64,000 nt of DNA from an uncultured Muribaculaceae bacterium (GCA_910587355.1 CAJUKF010000007.1:13002-77001), one strand, 5' to 3'; counted from the first letter of the stretch, positions 26,839-36,641 are shown. Numbers and translations: made by a program. Notes: a model not told the origin generated them from the sequence alone.

Positions 26839-26988
26839 ATGGCAAAGAAAACCGTCGCTACCCTCCAGAAGGGTGAAGGCCGCACCTATAGCAAGGTCAT
26901 CAAAATGGTGAAATCGCCCAAGACCGGTGCTTACACCTTCCAGGAACAAATGGTTCCCAACGATGCTGTAAAAGACGCGCTGAAATAA
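26839..26988 (+). CDS. DUF4295 small basic protein
   Basis: A 49-residue protein, MAKKTVATLQKGEGRTYSKV at the start, then KSPKTGAYTF and a short acidic tail. I recognise the DUF4295 family, which in Bacteroidetes regularly follows rpmB and rpmG. Its size, charge and neighbours suggest a ribosome-associated protein, but this is inference. It starts 10 bases after rpmG and is too short for usual ORF cutoffs. Confidence 0.9.
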   Translation: MAKKTVATLQKGEGRTYSKVIKMVKSPKTGAYTFQEQMVPNDAVKDALK

Positions 26989-27015
26989 ATCGCCGCGTTG
27001 GCATATAAACCTACA

Positions 27016-27060
27016 AGGCAGGACGCATCCATATCAGGAAGCTCCTGCCTGTTTTATTTC
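27016..27060 (+). terminator. terminator of the ribosomal protein operon
   Basis: AGGCAGGA (27016-27023) pairs with TCCTGCCT (27043-27050), followed by a T-rich stretch. It ends only a few bases before the nadE start codon. Confidence 0.75.
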
Positions 27061-27066
27061 TCAGAT

Positions 27067-29010
27067 ATGCATCAAGGCTTTTTCCGTATAGCATGCGCCT
27101 CTCCGGAGGTCAGAGTGGCCGACACCCGCGCCAACGCCGACAATATCATCGCTCTCATCGACCAGGCGTATAAAGCAGGTGCCGAAGCGGTGGTTTTTCC
27201 TGAAATGTGTGTGACGGCATATACCTGTGCCGACCTTTTTCATCAGCAGGCTCTGCTCGATGGGTCAAGAGAGGCTCTTAGGCTTATCGCCGCGGCCACG
27301 GCTTCGCGGCGCGGCATGCTGGTCGCTGTCGGCGCACCTGTGTGTCACGGTTCGTCGCTCTACAACTGCGCTGTTTTGCTTGCCGATGGCATGCCGCTTT
27401 GTGCCGTAGCAAAGACCTATATCCCCGGCTATAACGAATTTTACGAAAAACGGTGGTTCGAGGCCGCTCCGGCCGCAATCGGCAGCGTGAGTCTTTGGCG
27501 CGATGCAACGGCAGTGCCTTTCGGAGCCAGATTTATCGTTGATTTCAATGGCGTGAACATCGGTGTGGAGATTTGCGAAGACCTTTGGACTCCTGTTCCC
27601 CCCAGCTGCGCTCTTTCCATGGCCGGTGCCGAAGTAATCCTCAATCTGTCGGCAAGCGATGACCTCATAGGCAAATATGCATATCTCTCTCAGCTTGTGG
27701 GCCAGCAGTCCGCACGCTGTATCTGTGCCTATGCATATGCTTCGGCAGGATTCGGCGAATCGTCGACCGACCTTGTGTTCGACGCAAAGCATTTTGTGGC
27801 CGAAAACGGACATATGCTTGCGGTAAACAAGCGCTGGCAGAGCGGAAATCAGCTTACTGTGACGGATGTCGACATTGCCGCTATTCGTCGCGACCGCCTG
27901 CACAACAGCTCTTTCGCTGCCTGCGGACAGCGTACAGACGCCGGTATGCCGATTGTTTCGGTCTCTTCGCCCGTCCGTCGCATACAGTCTTGCGAAGTGC
28001 TTCTCCGCGATGTGAATCCTCTTCCTTTTGTTCCTGCCGCTCACAATGATTTGAAGGAGCGGTGCGAAGAAATTATCAACATACAGGTTGCCGGGCTTGC
28101 ACAGCGTCTCAACGCCACCGGTTGCAAGAGCCTTGTTATTGGCATTTCGGGCGGTCTCGATTCAACGCTCGCTTTGTTGGTGGCCGCACGGACTTTCGAC
28201 CGTCTCGGTCTTGCCAAGAATGGCATTACGGGCGTTACAATGCCCGGCTTTGGTACTACAGGACGCACGCACGACAATGCCGTCACGCTTATGGAGGCTC
28301 TCGGCGTAAGTATGCGCGAAATTTCGATTGTTCCGGCTGTGAATCAGCATTTCAGCGACATCGGCCATAATCCTGATGTGCACGATGTGACATATGAGAA
28401 CTCGCAGGCACGTGAACGCACGCAGCTGCTTATGGACATAGCCAATCAGACCGGAGGCATGGTGCTCGGCACCGGAGACCTCTCGGAACTCGCACTCGGC
28501 TGGGCCACATACAACGGCGACCACATGTCGATGTACGGTGTGAATGCCGGTGTTCCCAAAACTCTCGTGCGGCATCTCACACAATATTTTGCCGATACCA
28601 CATCCAATGAAGAGGAACGTGCGGCATTGCTCGACATCATCGACACTCCAATAAGCCCGGAACTTATTCCTGCCGAGCCCGACGGCACTATCAGGCAGAA
28701 AACAGAGGACCTCGTCGGGCCTTACGAACTGCATGATTTTTTCCTGTACTACACGTTGCGTTATGGTTTCTCCCCGACCAGAATCCTCACGCTCGCTTTG
28801 AAGGCATTCGACGGCAAATACTCGCGGGAGACAATACTGAAATGGGAAAAGACATTCTTCCGCCGTTTCTTCACGCAACAGTTCAAGCGCTCGTGTCTGC
28901 CCGACGGGCCTAAAGTAGGCAGTGTATGCCTTTCGCCCCGCGGCGACTGGCGGATGCCCTCCGACGCATCGTCTGCCCTGTGGCTTAAAGAACTCGAAAA
29001 TTTGTCGTGA
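27067..29010 (+). CDS. nadE: glutamine-dependent NAD+ synthetase
   Basis: Makes NAD+ from nicotinic acid adenine dinucleotide, ATP and glutamine. The 647-residue protein has an N-terminal nitrilase-type glutaminase domain with the triad Glu46 (VFPEMC), Lys116 (AVAKTYIPG) and Cys170 (GVEICEDLW), and a C-terminal synthetase domain with the P-loop GISGGLDSTLAL. The start at ATG 27067 is the first that clears the terminator hairpin; the frame is open to 26998. No promoter fits between terminator and start, so expression may depend on read-through. tilS follows without a gap. Confidence 0.95.
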   Translation: MHQGFFRIACASPEVRVADTRANADNIIALIDQAYKAGAEAVVFPEMCVTAYTCADLFHQQALLDGSREALRLIAAATASRRGMLVAVGAPVCHGSSLYNCAVLLADGMPLCAVAKTYIPGYNEFYEKRWFEAAPAAIGSVSLWRDATAVPFGARFIVDFNGVNIGVEICEDLWTPVPPSCALSMAGAEVILNLSASDDLIGKYAYLSQLVGQQSARCICAYAYASAGFGESSTDLVFDAKHFVAENGHMLAVNKRWQSGNQLTVTDVDIAAIRRDRLHNSSFAACGQRTDAGMPIVSVSSPVRRIQSCEVLLRDVNPLPFVPAAHNDLKERCEEIINIQVAGLAQRLNATGCKSLVIGISGGLDSTLALLVAARTFDRLGLAKNGITGVTMPGFGTTGRTHDNAVTLMEALGVSMREISIVPAVNQHFSDIGHNPDVHDVTYENSQARERTQLLMDIANQTGGMVLGTGDLSELALGWATYNGDHMSMYGVNAGVPKTLVRHLTQYFADTTSNEEERAALLDIIDTPISPELIPAEPDGTIRQKTEDLVGPYELHDFFLYYTLRYGFSPTRILTLALKAFDGKYSRETILKWEKTFFRRFFTQQFKRSCLPDGPKVGSVCLSPRGDWRMPSDASSALWLKELENLS

Positions 29011-30375
29011 ATGGTGCGTCGCGCTGAGTTGAATGATTTCGAGCGGCGTTCGGCCGACTTTATTGCATCGTGCCAGTTGTTGCGTGCCGGTGCTCCTGTG
29101 ATAGTTGCTCTCAGTGGAGGAGCCGACTCGGTGGCTCTGTTAGCTGTGCTCATGCGTCTGGGCTATGACTGCCGTGCGGCACACTGCAATTTCCATCTGC
29201 GCGGCGAAGAATCGATGCGCGACATGAATCATTGCCGTGCTATTGCGGAGGCTCTTGATGTCGACCTTTATGTGCGAGATTTCGATGTGGCGGCGCGCCG
29301 TAATGCCTTTCCCGGCGAATCGGTGGAAATGGCCTGCCGAGAACTGCGTTACCGCTGGTTTGCCGACTTGCTCGACCGCGAGTGCGCGCAGGCTGTGGCG
29401 GTGGGCCATCATCGCGAGGACCGTGCCGAGACGTTCATGCTCAATCTGATGCGCGGCGCTGGTATTTCCGGCCTCACATCAATGCGTCCGCGTAGCGGAA
29501 ATGTAGTGCGTCCTCTGCTGCCTTTCACCAGACAGGAAATAGAGCAGTATCTGAGTGCCCGGGGGCTCGCATTCATAACTGACAGCAGCAATGCTTCCGA
29601 TGCGCATCGCCGCAACCGGCTGCGCAATAATATTTTCCCGGCACTGGAAGCCGCATTTCCGGGTGCGCTCGATTCTGTGTTGCGCACTGTGGCGAATCTC
29701 GAATCTGCCAATGCCATATATCTTGAAGCAGTAGAACAGAAGCGCAGACGATATTTCGAAGGCACTGTAATACGGCTTGCAGAACTTGTCGGTGCAGAAG
29801 CCGAGGCCCCGACACTTTTGTTTGAATTTCTGCGGCCGCTTGGCTTCACGTTTACCCAGATTGGCGATATGATATCTGCCTCGGCAGCCTCGGGCGCGCA
29901 TTTCCGCTCGACCGATGGCTGCGTTGTCGCAGAAATAAGCCATGGCATACTTGCCCTCTTTGATGCGAGCCGTCTCAATCTCGCTGCCGGTGAAGTATAT
30001 TCGGTGAATCCTCTTCACGATATCGCATCTCCGGTAAGAATCGGCATCAGCCGTATGTCTGTATCCAATTTTATTGCCGAAGGTCTTGGGCCCGCAGTGG
30101 CATATTTCGATGCTGTCGCATTCGAAGGAGAGCATCGCTGGGAGTTGCGGCATTATCGCCGCGGCGACCGTATGGTGCCGTTCGGCGCAAAGAAATCAAA
30201 GTTGCTGAGTGATATTTTCACGTCGGCCCATTTCTCTGCCGAGCAGAAGCGCAGAGCATGGGTCCTTACGCGTGATGACGAAATTGTATGGCTGCCCGGG
30301 TTGCGCAATTCTGCTCTTTTCGCTCTCGGACCCGGTTCGAAAGAATACATAAGAATGCAGTATTTCGAGAAGTGA
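29011..30375 (+). CDS. tilS: tRNA(Ile)-lysidine synthase
   Basis: Modifies the CAU anticodon of tRNA-Ile2 to lysidine so that it reads AUA codons. The 454-residue protein has the ATP-binding loop LSGGADSVALLAVL (from residue 34), CNFHLRGEES, and the C-terminal TilS domain (residues about 360-454, RGDRMVPFGAKKSKLLSD). Its ATG follows the nadE stop codon directly. The 3' end converges on the GH2 gene. Confidence 0.94.
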   Translation: MVRRAELNDFERRSADFIASCQLLRAGAPVIVALSGGADSVALLAVLMRLGYDCRAAHCNFHLRGEESMRDMNHCRAIAEALDVDLYVRDFDVAARRNAFPGESVEMACRELRYRWFADLLDRECAQAVAVGHHREDRAETFMLNLMRGAGISGLTSMRPRSGNVVRPLLPFTRQEIEQYLSARGLAFITDSSNASDAHRRNRLRNNIFPALEAAFPGALDSVLRTVANLESANAIYLEAVEQKRRRYFEGTVIRLAELVGAEAEAPTLLFEFLRPLGFTFTQIGDMISASAASGAHFRSTDGCVVAEISHGILALFDASRLNLAAGEVYSVNPLHDIASPVRIGISRMSVSNFIAEGLGPAVAYFDAVAFEGEHRWELRHYRRGDRMVPFGAKKSKLLSDIFTSAHFSAEQKRRAWVLTRDDEIVWLPGLRNSALFALGPGSKEYIRMQYFEK

Positions 30376-30398
30376 CAGCGGCATGAGCGTTCGTACAC

Positions 30399-33176
30399 TC
30401 AGTCGTATGAAATATTGTTCAGTTTTTCTACCTCTTCCTTTTTCTCGGGTTGCGTCAGGAGCGCCTTCAGTCCGTAGAGGGTGATGGGTGTGGTGAAAGT
30501 ATCGCTGTCGGCAAGATATTCGATGAGGGATGACAGGAACTGGCGCCCTTCGGGTTCTTTTTCGAGTGCGTTCATGTCAGCCATAAGCAGTAGCAGCCTT
30601 CCCCGGTCTACGTTGAATTCCATTACAAGGCCGAGGCGGTGATTGCGCTCGATATTGTCGATTACCTGTACGGTAGGACGATAATCCATATAGTTGAGGC
30701 GGTCGAGAATGAGCGGATAACTTGCCTTTACAATCGGATACCATTGCCAGTCAGTGTGCCCGTCGTTGGGAAAGCGGCTCAGAGCCGGATGCGACGGGTC
30801 GCAGAGAATGCCCAGAGTTCCCGGTGAAACCGGTTTGCCGGCATTCTCGCAGATTGTGCGGAACATGCGGTAATTCCAGTAATCAGTCTGAAAGAGACCG
30901 CCTACAGTGACACTGTCGACAAAAGTGCGAGGAGGCGCAAAAAGCACTTTTTTACCTGCCTGCAGGGCTTCGAAAGCTTTGTCGGGGTCCGTTGTGACGA
31001 GTACTTTCTTCAAATTCTTGTTTTTCGATTTCACTGGCTGCGGATAAGCCCAGATGCTGTACGAGTTATTTATATCTGTATCACTGAGATTCAGGTTAAG
31101 CCTGAGCTTGCGGGGAGTCCCGGTGATGGGAATTATTACTGCGGCATCGCCTGCGGTCTGATACCCGATGCTGTCGGCAAGCGGCAGTAACCCGGCTGCG
31201 ATTTCCGAACTGTCGGCATCGGTGAGCGTCCACCTTAGGTTCTTGCCTGCAAGCGGCAGATTGCTGTAGTTTGCTGCAGAGAGTTTGAAGCGCAGGGTAT
31301 CTCCTTCAGTGAAGGTACGGCGAGGCAATTCGGCCATGACGACGACTTTGTCGCAGGAGCGGCGCCATACTTCGGGAGTAACGAGGCCCTTACTGTCCAT
31401 GAAGGAGTCGAGAATGCCTACAAGCGCTGTTCCCTGGCCCGGATAATCCTGTATGTCAAGCAACTGGAAGCCTGCCATTGACGGTGTGCGGAAATTTATT
31501 TCCATATCGGCCTTGTATAGCTCTACCGCCCATTTTCCCGATGCAAGGAAAAAATCATCGGCCTGTGCCCCGAGATTGTTTTTCTCCAGACGTCGCTTGA
31601 ACTCCTGCAGATTACGTGGTTCAAGGACACCGGTGTATTTTTCGATTTCTTCAAAACGGGGGAATATCTGATATTGTCCGGTCTCATGGCCGATAACCGG
31701 CACGGGGGATGATGATACGGCTTTTTCGAAATTTACGGTGGTATTGGGGTAGGTATTGTTCATGATTCCTCCTTCGTCTGCATCGGCGAAAGAGAATGAG
31801 GCGCGTGTGTGCGGCTCATAGCCTTCTCCGCCTCCGTTGCGACAAGTAACCCAGAAATCCTGACCGGGAAGATTGCCCTGCCATCCAAGGAAAGCGTTGC
31901 TGCTGAAAGTGTAGAGATGACGGTTCTCGACAGCTCGGAAGTCATCGGTAAACTTCTGCATCATAGGAACTTCACCCCACAGCTCATTGCCGAGACCGAA
32001 CATCGTGAACGACGGGTGTCCCGAATACTCACGCTGTATGGCCATGCCGTCGTCGTGCAGGAAGCTCATCAGAGCGGCTTCCTCCTCGTTGAATGTACCC
32101 CAGATAGGAAGCTCGGGCTGCATATAGATGCCTTCGATGTCGGCTGCCTCGAAGCAGGCTTCGGGCGGACACCATGAGTGGAAGCGTACATGATTGAGAC
32201 CATACTCTTTGATTGTGCGGAAATAGGCGAGCCATGATGCCGTGTCCATGGGAGCGAAAGCCGTGAGGGGAAAAACGCAGGCATCGTGCCGTCCGCGGAG
32301 GAAAGTCACCGTGTCGTTGACGGCAAAGTGGTGGCCTTTGACTTCGAACTTTCTCAGTGCGCCGTAACGGCTGAGGGTGTCGATATCCGGCATTATTGCC
32401 GTAACTTGATGACGGACAGGAGAATTCTCGCTCCATAAGGCGGCATCAGGGCCAAGCTCGATGACGGCAGTCGCTATGGTATCGCCGCGTCGCAGAGTGG
32501 CTTTGGCGATATTCTGGCCGCTACGGAATTCTATTTCGCCTATACGGCGGTCGAAAGGCCGCGATAATGTGGCCACGGCTTTGAAAGAGCGAGTGTCGAC
32601 GTCGGGGTAGAGCTCGAGAGAACGGATATGCGTTCTGGGTGCCGAGGTGAGCTCCATGCGGCCGAGAATGCCGTTCCAGTTGGTCTGAGTCGCTTCGGTG
32701 CAGGCGTGCGAGGAATTTTTAATCTGTTCGGGGATGCTGTCGCCGTTGTCTACCATCACGGTTATACGGTGACGTCCCGGTGTAAGAACTTCGGAGAGAT
32801 TATAGCGGTGGGGCACAGAGAGATAGCGGCACGAAGCAACGGGTTTTCCGTCAATGTATACCGTCGAGGGTCGTGTGCGTTCAAGCAGAAGGCTGATATC
32901 AGAGTCTTTCCAGGCGGCGGGAATCTCGATGTCGCGGCTGTACCATGCGGGACCCGAATATGTCACTTTGCGCGACAGCTGTGTGGTCTCGGTCATGTTT
33001 TCATTGGAAGTACCTTTCCCGTTGGTATCCATGGTGCCTGGGAGCATTACAACCTCCTCTTTTTCAAAGGGATTGATGCGCCATTGCCATTCGCCGGCAA
33101 GGTTTATTGTCTGACGGGCATCGGCAGATATACAGGCTGTCAGAATGGAAATAAAGAGGAGGAGTCGTGGTTTCAT
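30399..33176 (-). CDS. exported glycoside hydrolase family 2 enzyme
   Basis: A 925-residue periplasmic or surface enzyme with a signal peptide cut near residue 20. A sugar-binding jelly roll (about 25-180), an immunoglobulin-like domain and a TIM barrel follow in GH2 order. The acid/base is probably Glu398 in GLGNELWG and the nucleophile Glu498 in VIGHETGQ. Activity could be beta-galactosidase, glucuronidase or mannosidase; I cannot tell. It lies two bases after the DMT transporter gene, so the two are very likely co-transcribed. No SusC/SusD pair is next to it. Confidence 0.85.
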   Translation of the reverse strand: MKPRLLLFISILTACISADARQTINLAGEWQWRINPFEKEEVVMLPGTMDTNGKGTSNENMTETTQLSRKVTYSGPAWYSRDIEIPAAWKDSDISLLLERTRPSTVYIDGKPVASCRYLSVPHRYNLSEVLTPGRHRITVMVDNGDSIPEQIKNSSHACTEATQTNWNGILGRMELTSAPRTHIRSLELYPDVDTRSFKAVATLSRPFDRRIGEIEFRSGQNIAKATLRRGDTIATAVIELGPDAALWSENSPVRHQVTAIMPDIDTLSRYGALRKFEVKGHHFAVNDTVTFLRGRHDACVFPLTAFAPMDTASWLAYFRTIKEYGLNHVRFHSWCPPEACFEAADIEGIYMQPELPIWGTFNEEEAALMSFLHDDGMAIQREYSGHPSFTMFGLGNELWGEVPMMQKFTDDFRAVENRHLYTFSSNAFLGWQGNLPGQDFWVTCRNGGGEGYEPHTRASFSFADADEGGIMNNTYPNTTVNFEKAVSSSPVPVIGHETGQYQIFPRFEEIEKYTGVLEPRNLQEFKRRLEKNNLGAQADDFFLASGKWAVELYKADMEINFRTPSMAGFQLLDIQDYPGQGTALVGILDSFMDSKGLVTPEVWRRSCDKVVVMAELPRRTFTEGDTLRFKLSAANYSNLPLAGKNLRWTLTDADSSEIAAGLLPLADSIGYQTAGDAAVIIPITGTPRKLRLNLNLSDTDINNSYSIWAYPQPVKSKNKNLKKVLVTTDPDKAFEALQAGKKVLFAPPRTFVDSVTVGGLFQTDYWNYRMFRTICENAGKPVSPGTLGILCDPSHPALSRFPNDGHTDWQWYPIVKASYPLILDRLNYMDYRPTVQVIDNIERNHRLGLVMEFNVDRGRLLLLMADMNALEKEPEGRQFLSSLIEYLADSDTFTTPITLYGLKALLTQPEKKEEVEKLNNISYD

Positions 33177-33178
33177 TG

Positions 33179-34066
33179 TCAGTTTGTATTCAGATTAGCC
33201 CCTATGATAAGGAGTATCAGGCTTATAAAAAGTAAACCGAGGTCGATAGCTTTTTGTTTGAGGTCTTTTTCGTGGAGGACGAAAGCGCCGTAGAGAAATG
33301 AGACGAGAACGCTTCCGCGGCGAATCATCGATACTGTGGCAATTGATGAGGTGTCGAAGGAAAGCGAGTAGAAATAAAGGATGTCGGCGACTGTGAGAAA
33401 GACTGATATACAAGGAATTGTCCACCGCCATTTGAAAGGTGTCGAGGATGTGGCGCGGGAGTGGAGGATAAGAATCACTGCTGTCATTATGACGCACTGG
33501 TAGAGTGAATACCATGCCTGGACTTCGAGGGGGCGGTAAAACCGGAGGAGGTATTTGTCGTAAAGTGCGCTTACAGAGCCTAATACTGTTGCGCCAACCG
33601 CCATCCATATCCACCGCGAGTGGTGCATTGACACACCTTCACGGGCGCCGATTCGCGATATCATGAAGAGGGAAACGAAACCGAGTAATATGCCAATCCA
33701 TTGAAGAATTGTAAGATATTCGCCAAAAATCAATACGGCGCCAACGAGGACGAGGACGGGGCGCGTGGCATTGATGGGACCCTGAACCGTGAGGGGGAGG
33801 TGTTTGATTGCAGTATAGCCTAACAGCCAGGAACCCAGCACGATAAATGACTTGACGAGTATGAGGAGATGCCCTGTGAGGGTATTGCCGAAGCCCCAGT
33901 TCCCGTGCGAAATGCCGGTGATTATTTCGGGCGACATTAGAAGCGCGCCGAAAAAAGTGGACCACAGCAGCACTATAAGCACATTGTTGCTTTTTACGGA
34001 CAGCTTTTTGAAGATGTCATAGAAGCCGAGACAAAGGGCAGAGGCTATTGCGAGAATAATCCACAT
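33179..34066 (-). CDS. EamA/DMT family transporter
   Basis: A 295-residue inner-membrane protein with about ten hydrophobic segments in two repeats, as in the EamA family of drug/metabolite exporters and importers. The second half starts near ATVLGSVSALYDKYLLRFY. Substrate is unknown; the adjacent GH2 gene makes a sugar or sugar derivative conceivable. It is the first gene of the pair. Confidence 0.85.
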   Translation of the reverse strand: MWIILAIASALCLGFYDIFKKLSVKSNNVLIVLLWSTFFGALLMSPEIITGISHGNWGFGNTLTGHLLILVKSFIVLGSWLLGYTAIKHLPLTVQGPINATRPVLVLVGAVLIFGEYLTILQWIGILLGFVSLFMISRIGAREGVSMHHSRWIWMAVGATVLGSVSALYDKYLLRFYRPLEVQAWYSLYQCVIMTAVILILHSRATSSTPFKWRWTIPCISVFLTVADILYFYSLSFDTSSIATVSMIRRGSVLVSFLYGAFVLHEKDLKQKAIDLGLLFISLILLIIGANLNTN

Positions 34067-34094
34067 TCAGTGCAAACCGATAAAACGAAATGTT

Positions 34095-34115
34095 AAAACG
34101 GCCTTTTTCAGGCCG
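34095..34115 (-). terminator. terminator after the TSCPD gene
   Basis: On the minus strand a 6-pair stem CGGCCT/AGGCCG with a 5-base loop is followed by four T residues, 24 bases after the TSCPD gene stop. Confidence 0.65.
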
Positions 34116-34138
34116 GGTGAAATGTTAAATCGTAAATT

Positions 34139-34390
34139 TTATTCGCCGAGCGAGGTGTCAATCGCTTTTGCGAGCTGGTCGGGGCACGAAGTGCCTCGTC
34201 CTCGGCAGTCAGTGCCGCGCAAAGTGTCGGCGACCGAGCGGGCGTCGCGTCCTTCGACGAGAGCCGAGATGCCGGCGGTGTTGCCTGCGCATCCTCCGAG
34301 GAAGCGGACGTTGTGGAGTGTTCCGTTTTCGTCTATTTCAAAATCGATGCGGCGGGAACAGGTGCCGCAGGTGTTATATGAATGTTTCAT
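34139..34390 (-). CDS. TSCPD domain protein (TIGR03905 type)
   Basis: An 83-residue protein with cysteines in YNTCGTCSRR, GGCAGN and the eponymous TSCPDQLAKAI. Small stand-alone TSCPD proteins resemble the C-terminal domain of B12-dependent ribonucleotide reductase and probably bind metal; the function is not settled. It is last in a pgi-murI-TSCPD run, 26 bases after murI. Confidence 0.85.
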   Translation of the reverse strand: MKHSYNTCGTCSRRIDFEIDENGTLHNVRFLGGCAGNTAGISALVEGRDARSVADTLRGTDCRGRGTSCPDQLAKAIDTSLGE

Positions 34391-34416
34391 AGGATTTGTT
34401 GTCGGATTTTTCCGTT

Positions 34417-35289
34417 TCAGAGATTTTCGCGGTGCGCCTTCACGGGTTTGCCCATGAACACCGCGGCGAGATTGGAGAATTTGTCGGCTTCCTCGGTTGT
34501 GATGTATTCCGTGGTGCCGTTGCGCGTGATTCGGGCATCCATGTCGGGATGCCTTTGCAGATAGTCGAGCAGAGAATTTGCAACAATTTCGCCCTGAAGC
34601 ACAATCTGTAGATTCGAGGGGGCGAACTGCCGGATTTTATCAATCAGGAGAGGGTAGTGCGTGCAGCCGAGAATGAGGGTGTCGATGTCGGGCGCTTTTT
34701 TGAGTAGCTCTTCAATGTCGCGCTTCACGAAGTAATCGGCGCCGGGGCCGTTGCTTTCAAGATTTTCGACCAAAGGCACCCACATGGGGCAGGCATGTGA
34801 GTAAAAACGGATGCCGGGGTGCAGCTTGGCAAGCTCAAGGTCATAGGACTGCGATGCCACGGTGCCGGGAGTTCCTACAAGACCAACGGCTCCGGTACGG
34901 GTAATATTGCCTACGGCCTCGACTGTCGGGCGAATAACGCCGAGGACACGGCGTGCCGGGTCCCACCGGGGCAAATCGTTCTGCTGGATTGTGCGCAGGG
35001 CTTTTGCCGAAGCAGTGTTGCACGCCAGTATGACGAGCTGGCATCCCCGTGAGAAAAGATACTCGGTAGCCTGACGGGTGAAGTGATAAATGAGGTCGAA
35101 GGAGCGGTTTCCGTAGGGTGCCCTTGCGTTGTCGCCGAGATAGATGAAATCGGCCTCAGGGAGTGCCTGCTGCAAAGAGCGGAGCACTGTGAGGCCGCCG
35201 TAGCCCGAGTCGAACACCCCGACGGACCCGGGGTGTCCGGCTGAGGCCGCGATTATTTCGTTAGAACTGAGGGAATCAGAGTTTGGCAC
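34417..35289 (-). CDS. murI: glutamate racemase
   Basis: Supplies D-glutamate for peptidoglycan. The 290-residue protein has GVFDSGYGGLTVLR, the first catalytic cysteine in ILACNTASAKA and the second in LGCTHYPLL. The first 20 residues before GSVGVFDSG are a non-conserved extension that overlaps the end of pgi by 14 bases, so a slightly later start is possible. Confidence 0.94.
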   Translation of the reverse strand: MPNSDSLSSNEIIAASAGHPGSVGVFDSGYGGLTVLRSLQQALPEADFIYLGDNARAPYGNRSFDLIYHFTRQATEYLFSRGCQLVILACNTASAKALRTIQQNDLPRWDPARRVLGVIRPTVEAVGNITRTGAVGLVGTPGTVASQSYDLELAKLHPGIRFYSHACPMWVPLVENLESNGPGADYFVKRDIEELLKKAPDIDTLILGCTHYPLLIDKIRQFAPSNLQIVLQGEIVANSLLDYLQRHPDMDARITRNGTTEYITTEEADKFSNLAAVFMGKPVKAHRENL

Positions 35290-36604
35290 GGATGGCTTCA
35301 GTTTCTTTTTCGTAGCCGGGCTTTTCGAGGAGCGCGAACATATTGCGCTTGTAAGCCTCCACGCCGGGCTGGTTGAAAGGATTCACGCCGAGGAGATAGC
35401 CGCTGATGCCTACGGCAGCTTCGAAGAAATAGATGAGCGAGCCGAGGTTGTAAGCCGAGATTTCGGGTATGGAGATTTTGATGTTGGGCACTCCACCGTC
35501 GATGTGTGCGATGCGTGTTCCGAGTTCGGCCATCTTGTTTACTTCGTCAATGCGCTTGCCGGCGATGTAGTTGAGGCCGTCGAGGTTGGATTCATCAAAC
35601 GGAATCGTGAGAGTATGCTCGGATTTTTCAACAGAGATGACAGTCTCGAAGATAATACGCTCGCCCTCCTGAATCCACTGTCCCATTGAGTGGAGGTCGG
35701 TGGTGTCGTCGACAGAAGCAGGGTAGATGCCTTTGCCATCCTTGCCCTCGCTTTCGCCGTAGAGCTGTTTCCACCATTCGCTGAAGAAGTGGAGCTTGGG
35801 ATTGAAGTTGACGAGGATTTCGATTTTTTTGCCTGCACGGTATAGAGCGTTGCGTGTCTTGGCATATTCGAGCGAGAGTGTGTCTGTGCCGCTGATAGTG
35901 GCTTTCGCCATGTCGGCAGCGCCTTTGACAAGAGCGTGGATGTCGAAGCCGGCCACTGCTATGGGCAGGAGGCCGACGGGAGTGAGGACAGAGAATCGTC
36001 CGCCGACGTTGTCGGGGATGATGTATGTCTCATAGCCTTCGGCTGTCGCGAGTGTGCGTAGGGCTCCGCGTTTCTCATCGGTGATTGCCACAATGCGCTT
36101 GCAGGCCTCTTCGCGGCCAACCTGTGCTTCGAGCTGCTCCTTGAGGAGACGGAAAGCGATTGCGGGCTCTGTGGTTGTGCCGGACTTCGATATTACGATG
36201 ATGCCGAATTTACGGTTGCGGAGATATTCCTGAAGTTCGGCCATATAGTCTTCGCCGATGTTCTGACCGGCGAACAATACGCGTGTCTTTGCGGGCTCAT
36301 AAGCGGCAAAAGTGTTGCTGAGAGCCTCGATTACGGCTTTTGCGCCGAGATATGAGCCACCGATACCGACGGCAACCACTACGTCGCAGAGGTCGCGCAG
36401 ACGCGATGCTGTGGCGTTGATGCTGTCGAGCAGAGAAGCCGGTGTCTCCTGAGGAAGACGTACCCAGCCTAAGAAATCGTTTCCGGCACCAGTGCCTTCG
36501 ATAAGTGTCTTCACGGCTTGTTGGCCTTCGACGCCGAGGGCATCTATGTTGTCCTGGCTTATGCAGCTTAATACGCCTTTGTTGTCGAATTTAATGTTTT
36601 CCAT
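35276..36604 (-). CDS. pgi: glucose-6-phosphate isomerase
   Basis: Interconverts glucose-6-phosphate and fructose-6-phosphate. The 442-residue protein belongs to the shorter bacterial class, with VGIGGSYLGAKAVIEAL, the VISKSGTTTEPAIAFRLL phosphate-binding segment and the C-terminal GVNPFNQPGVEAYK carrying the catalytic region. It heads the minus-strand unit pgi-murI-TSCPD. Confidence 0.95.
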   Translation of the reverse strand: MENIKFDNKGVLSCISQDNIDALGVEGQQAVKTLIEGTGAGNDFLGWVRLPQETPASLLDSINATASRLRDLCDVVVAVGIGGSYLGAKAVIEALSNTFAAYEPAKTRVLFAGQNIGEDYMAELQEYLRNRKFGIIVISKSGTTTEPAIAFRLLKEQLEAQVGREEACKRIVAITDEKRGALRTLATAEGYETYIIPDNVGGRFSVLTPVGLLPIAVAGFDIHALVKGAADMAKATISGTDTLSLEYAKTRNALYRAGKKIEILVNFNPKLHFFSEWWKQLYGESEGKDGKGIYPASVDDTTDLHSMGQWIQEGERIIFETVISVEKSEHTLTIPFDESNLDGLNYIAGKRIDEVNKMAELGTRIAHIDGGVPNIKISIPEISAYNLGSLIYFFEAAVGISGYLLGVNPFNQPGVEAYKRNMFALLEKPGYEKETEAIRAKL

Positions 36605-36626
36605 ATGTGCTTTAAATAATTTGTTG

Positions 36627-36634
36627 CAAAGGTA
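36627..36634 (-). promoter_or_regulatory. pgi: -7 box (TACCTTTG) of pgi
   Basis: A perfect -7 element on the minus strand, 22 bases before the pgi ATG. No matching -33 element is seen. It is back to back with the promoter of the TlpA-like lipoprotein gene. Confidence 0.5.
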
Positions 36635-36641
36635 ATAAAAT

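Noticed and set aside
30399..34066. Polysaccharide utilisation locus around the GH2 gene
   Set aside because: There is no SusC/SusD pair, no sensor and no second glycosidase; only a DMT transporter accompanies it.
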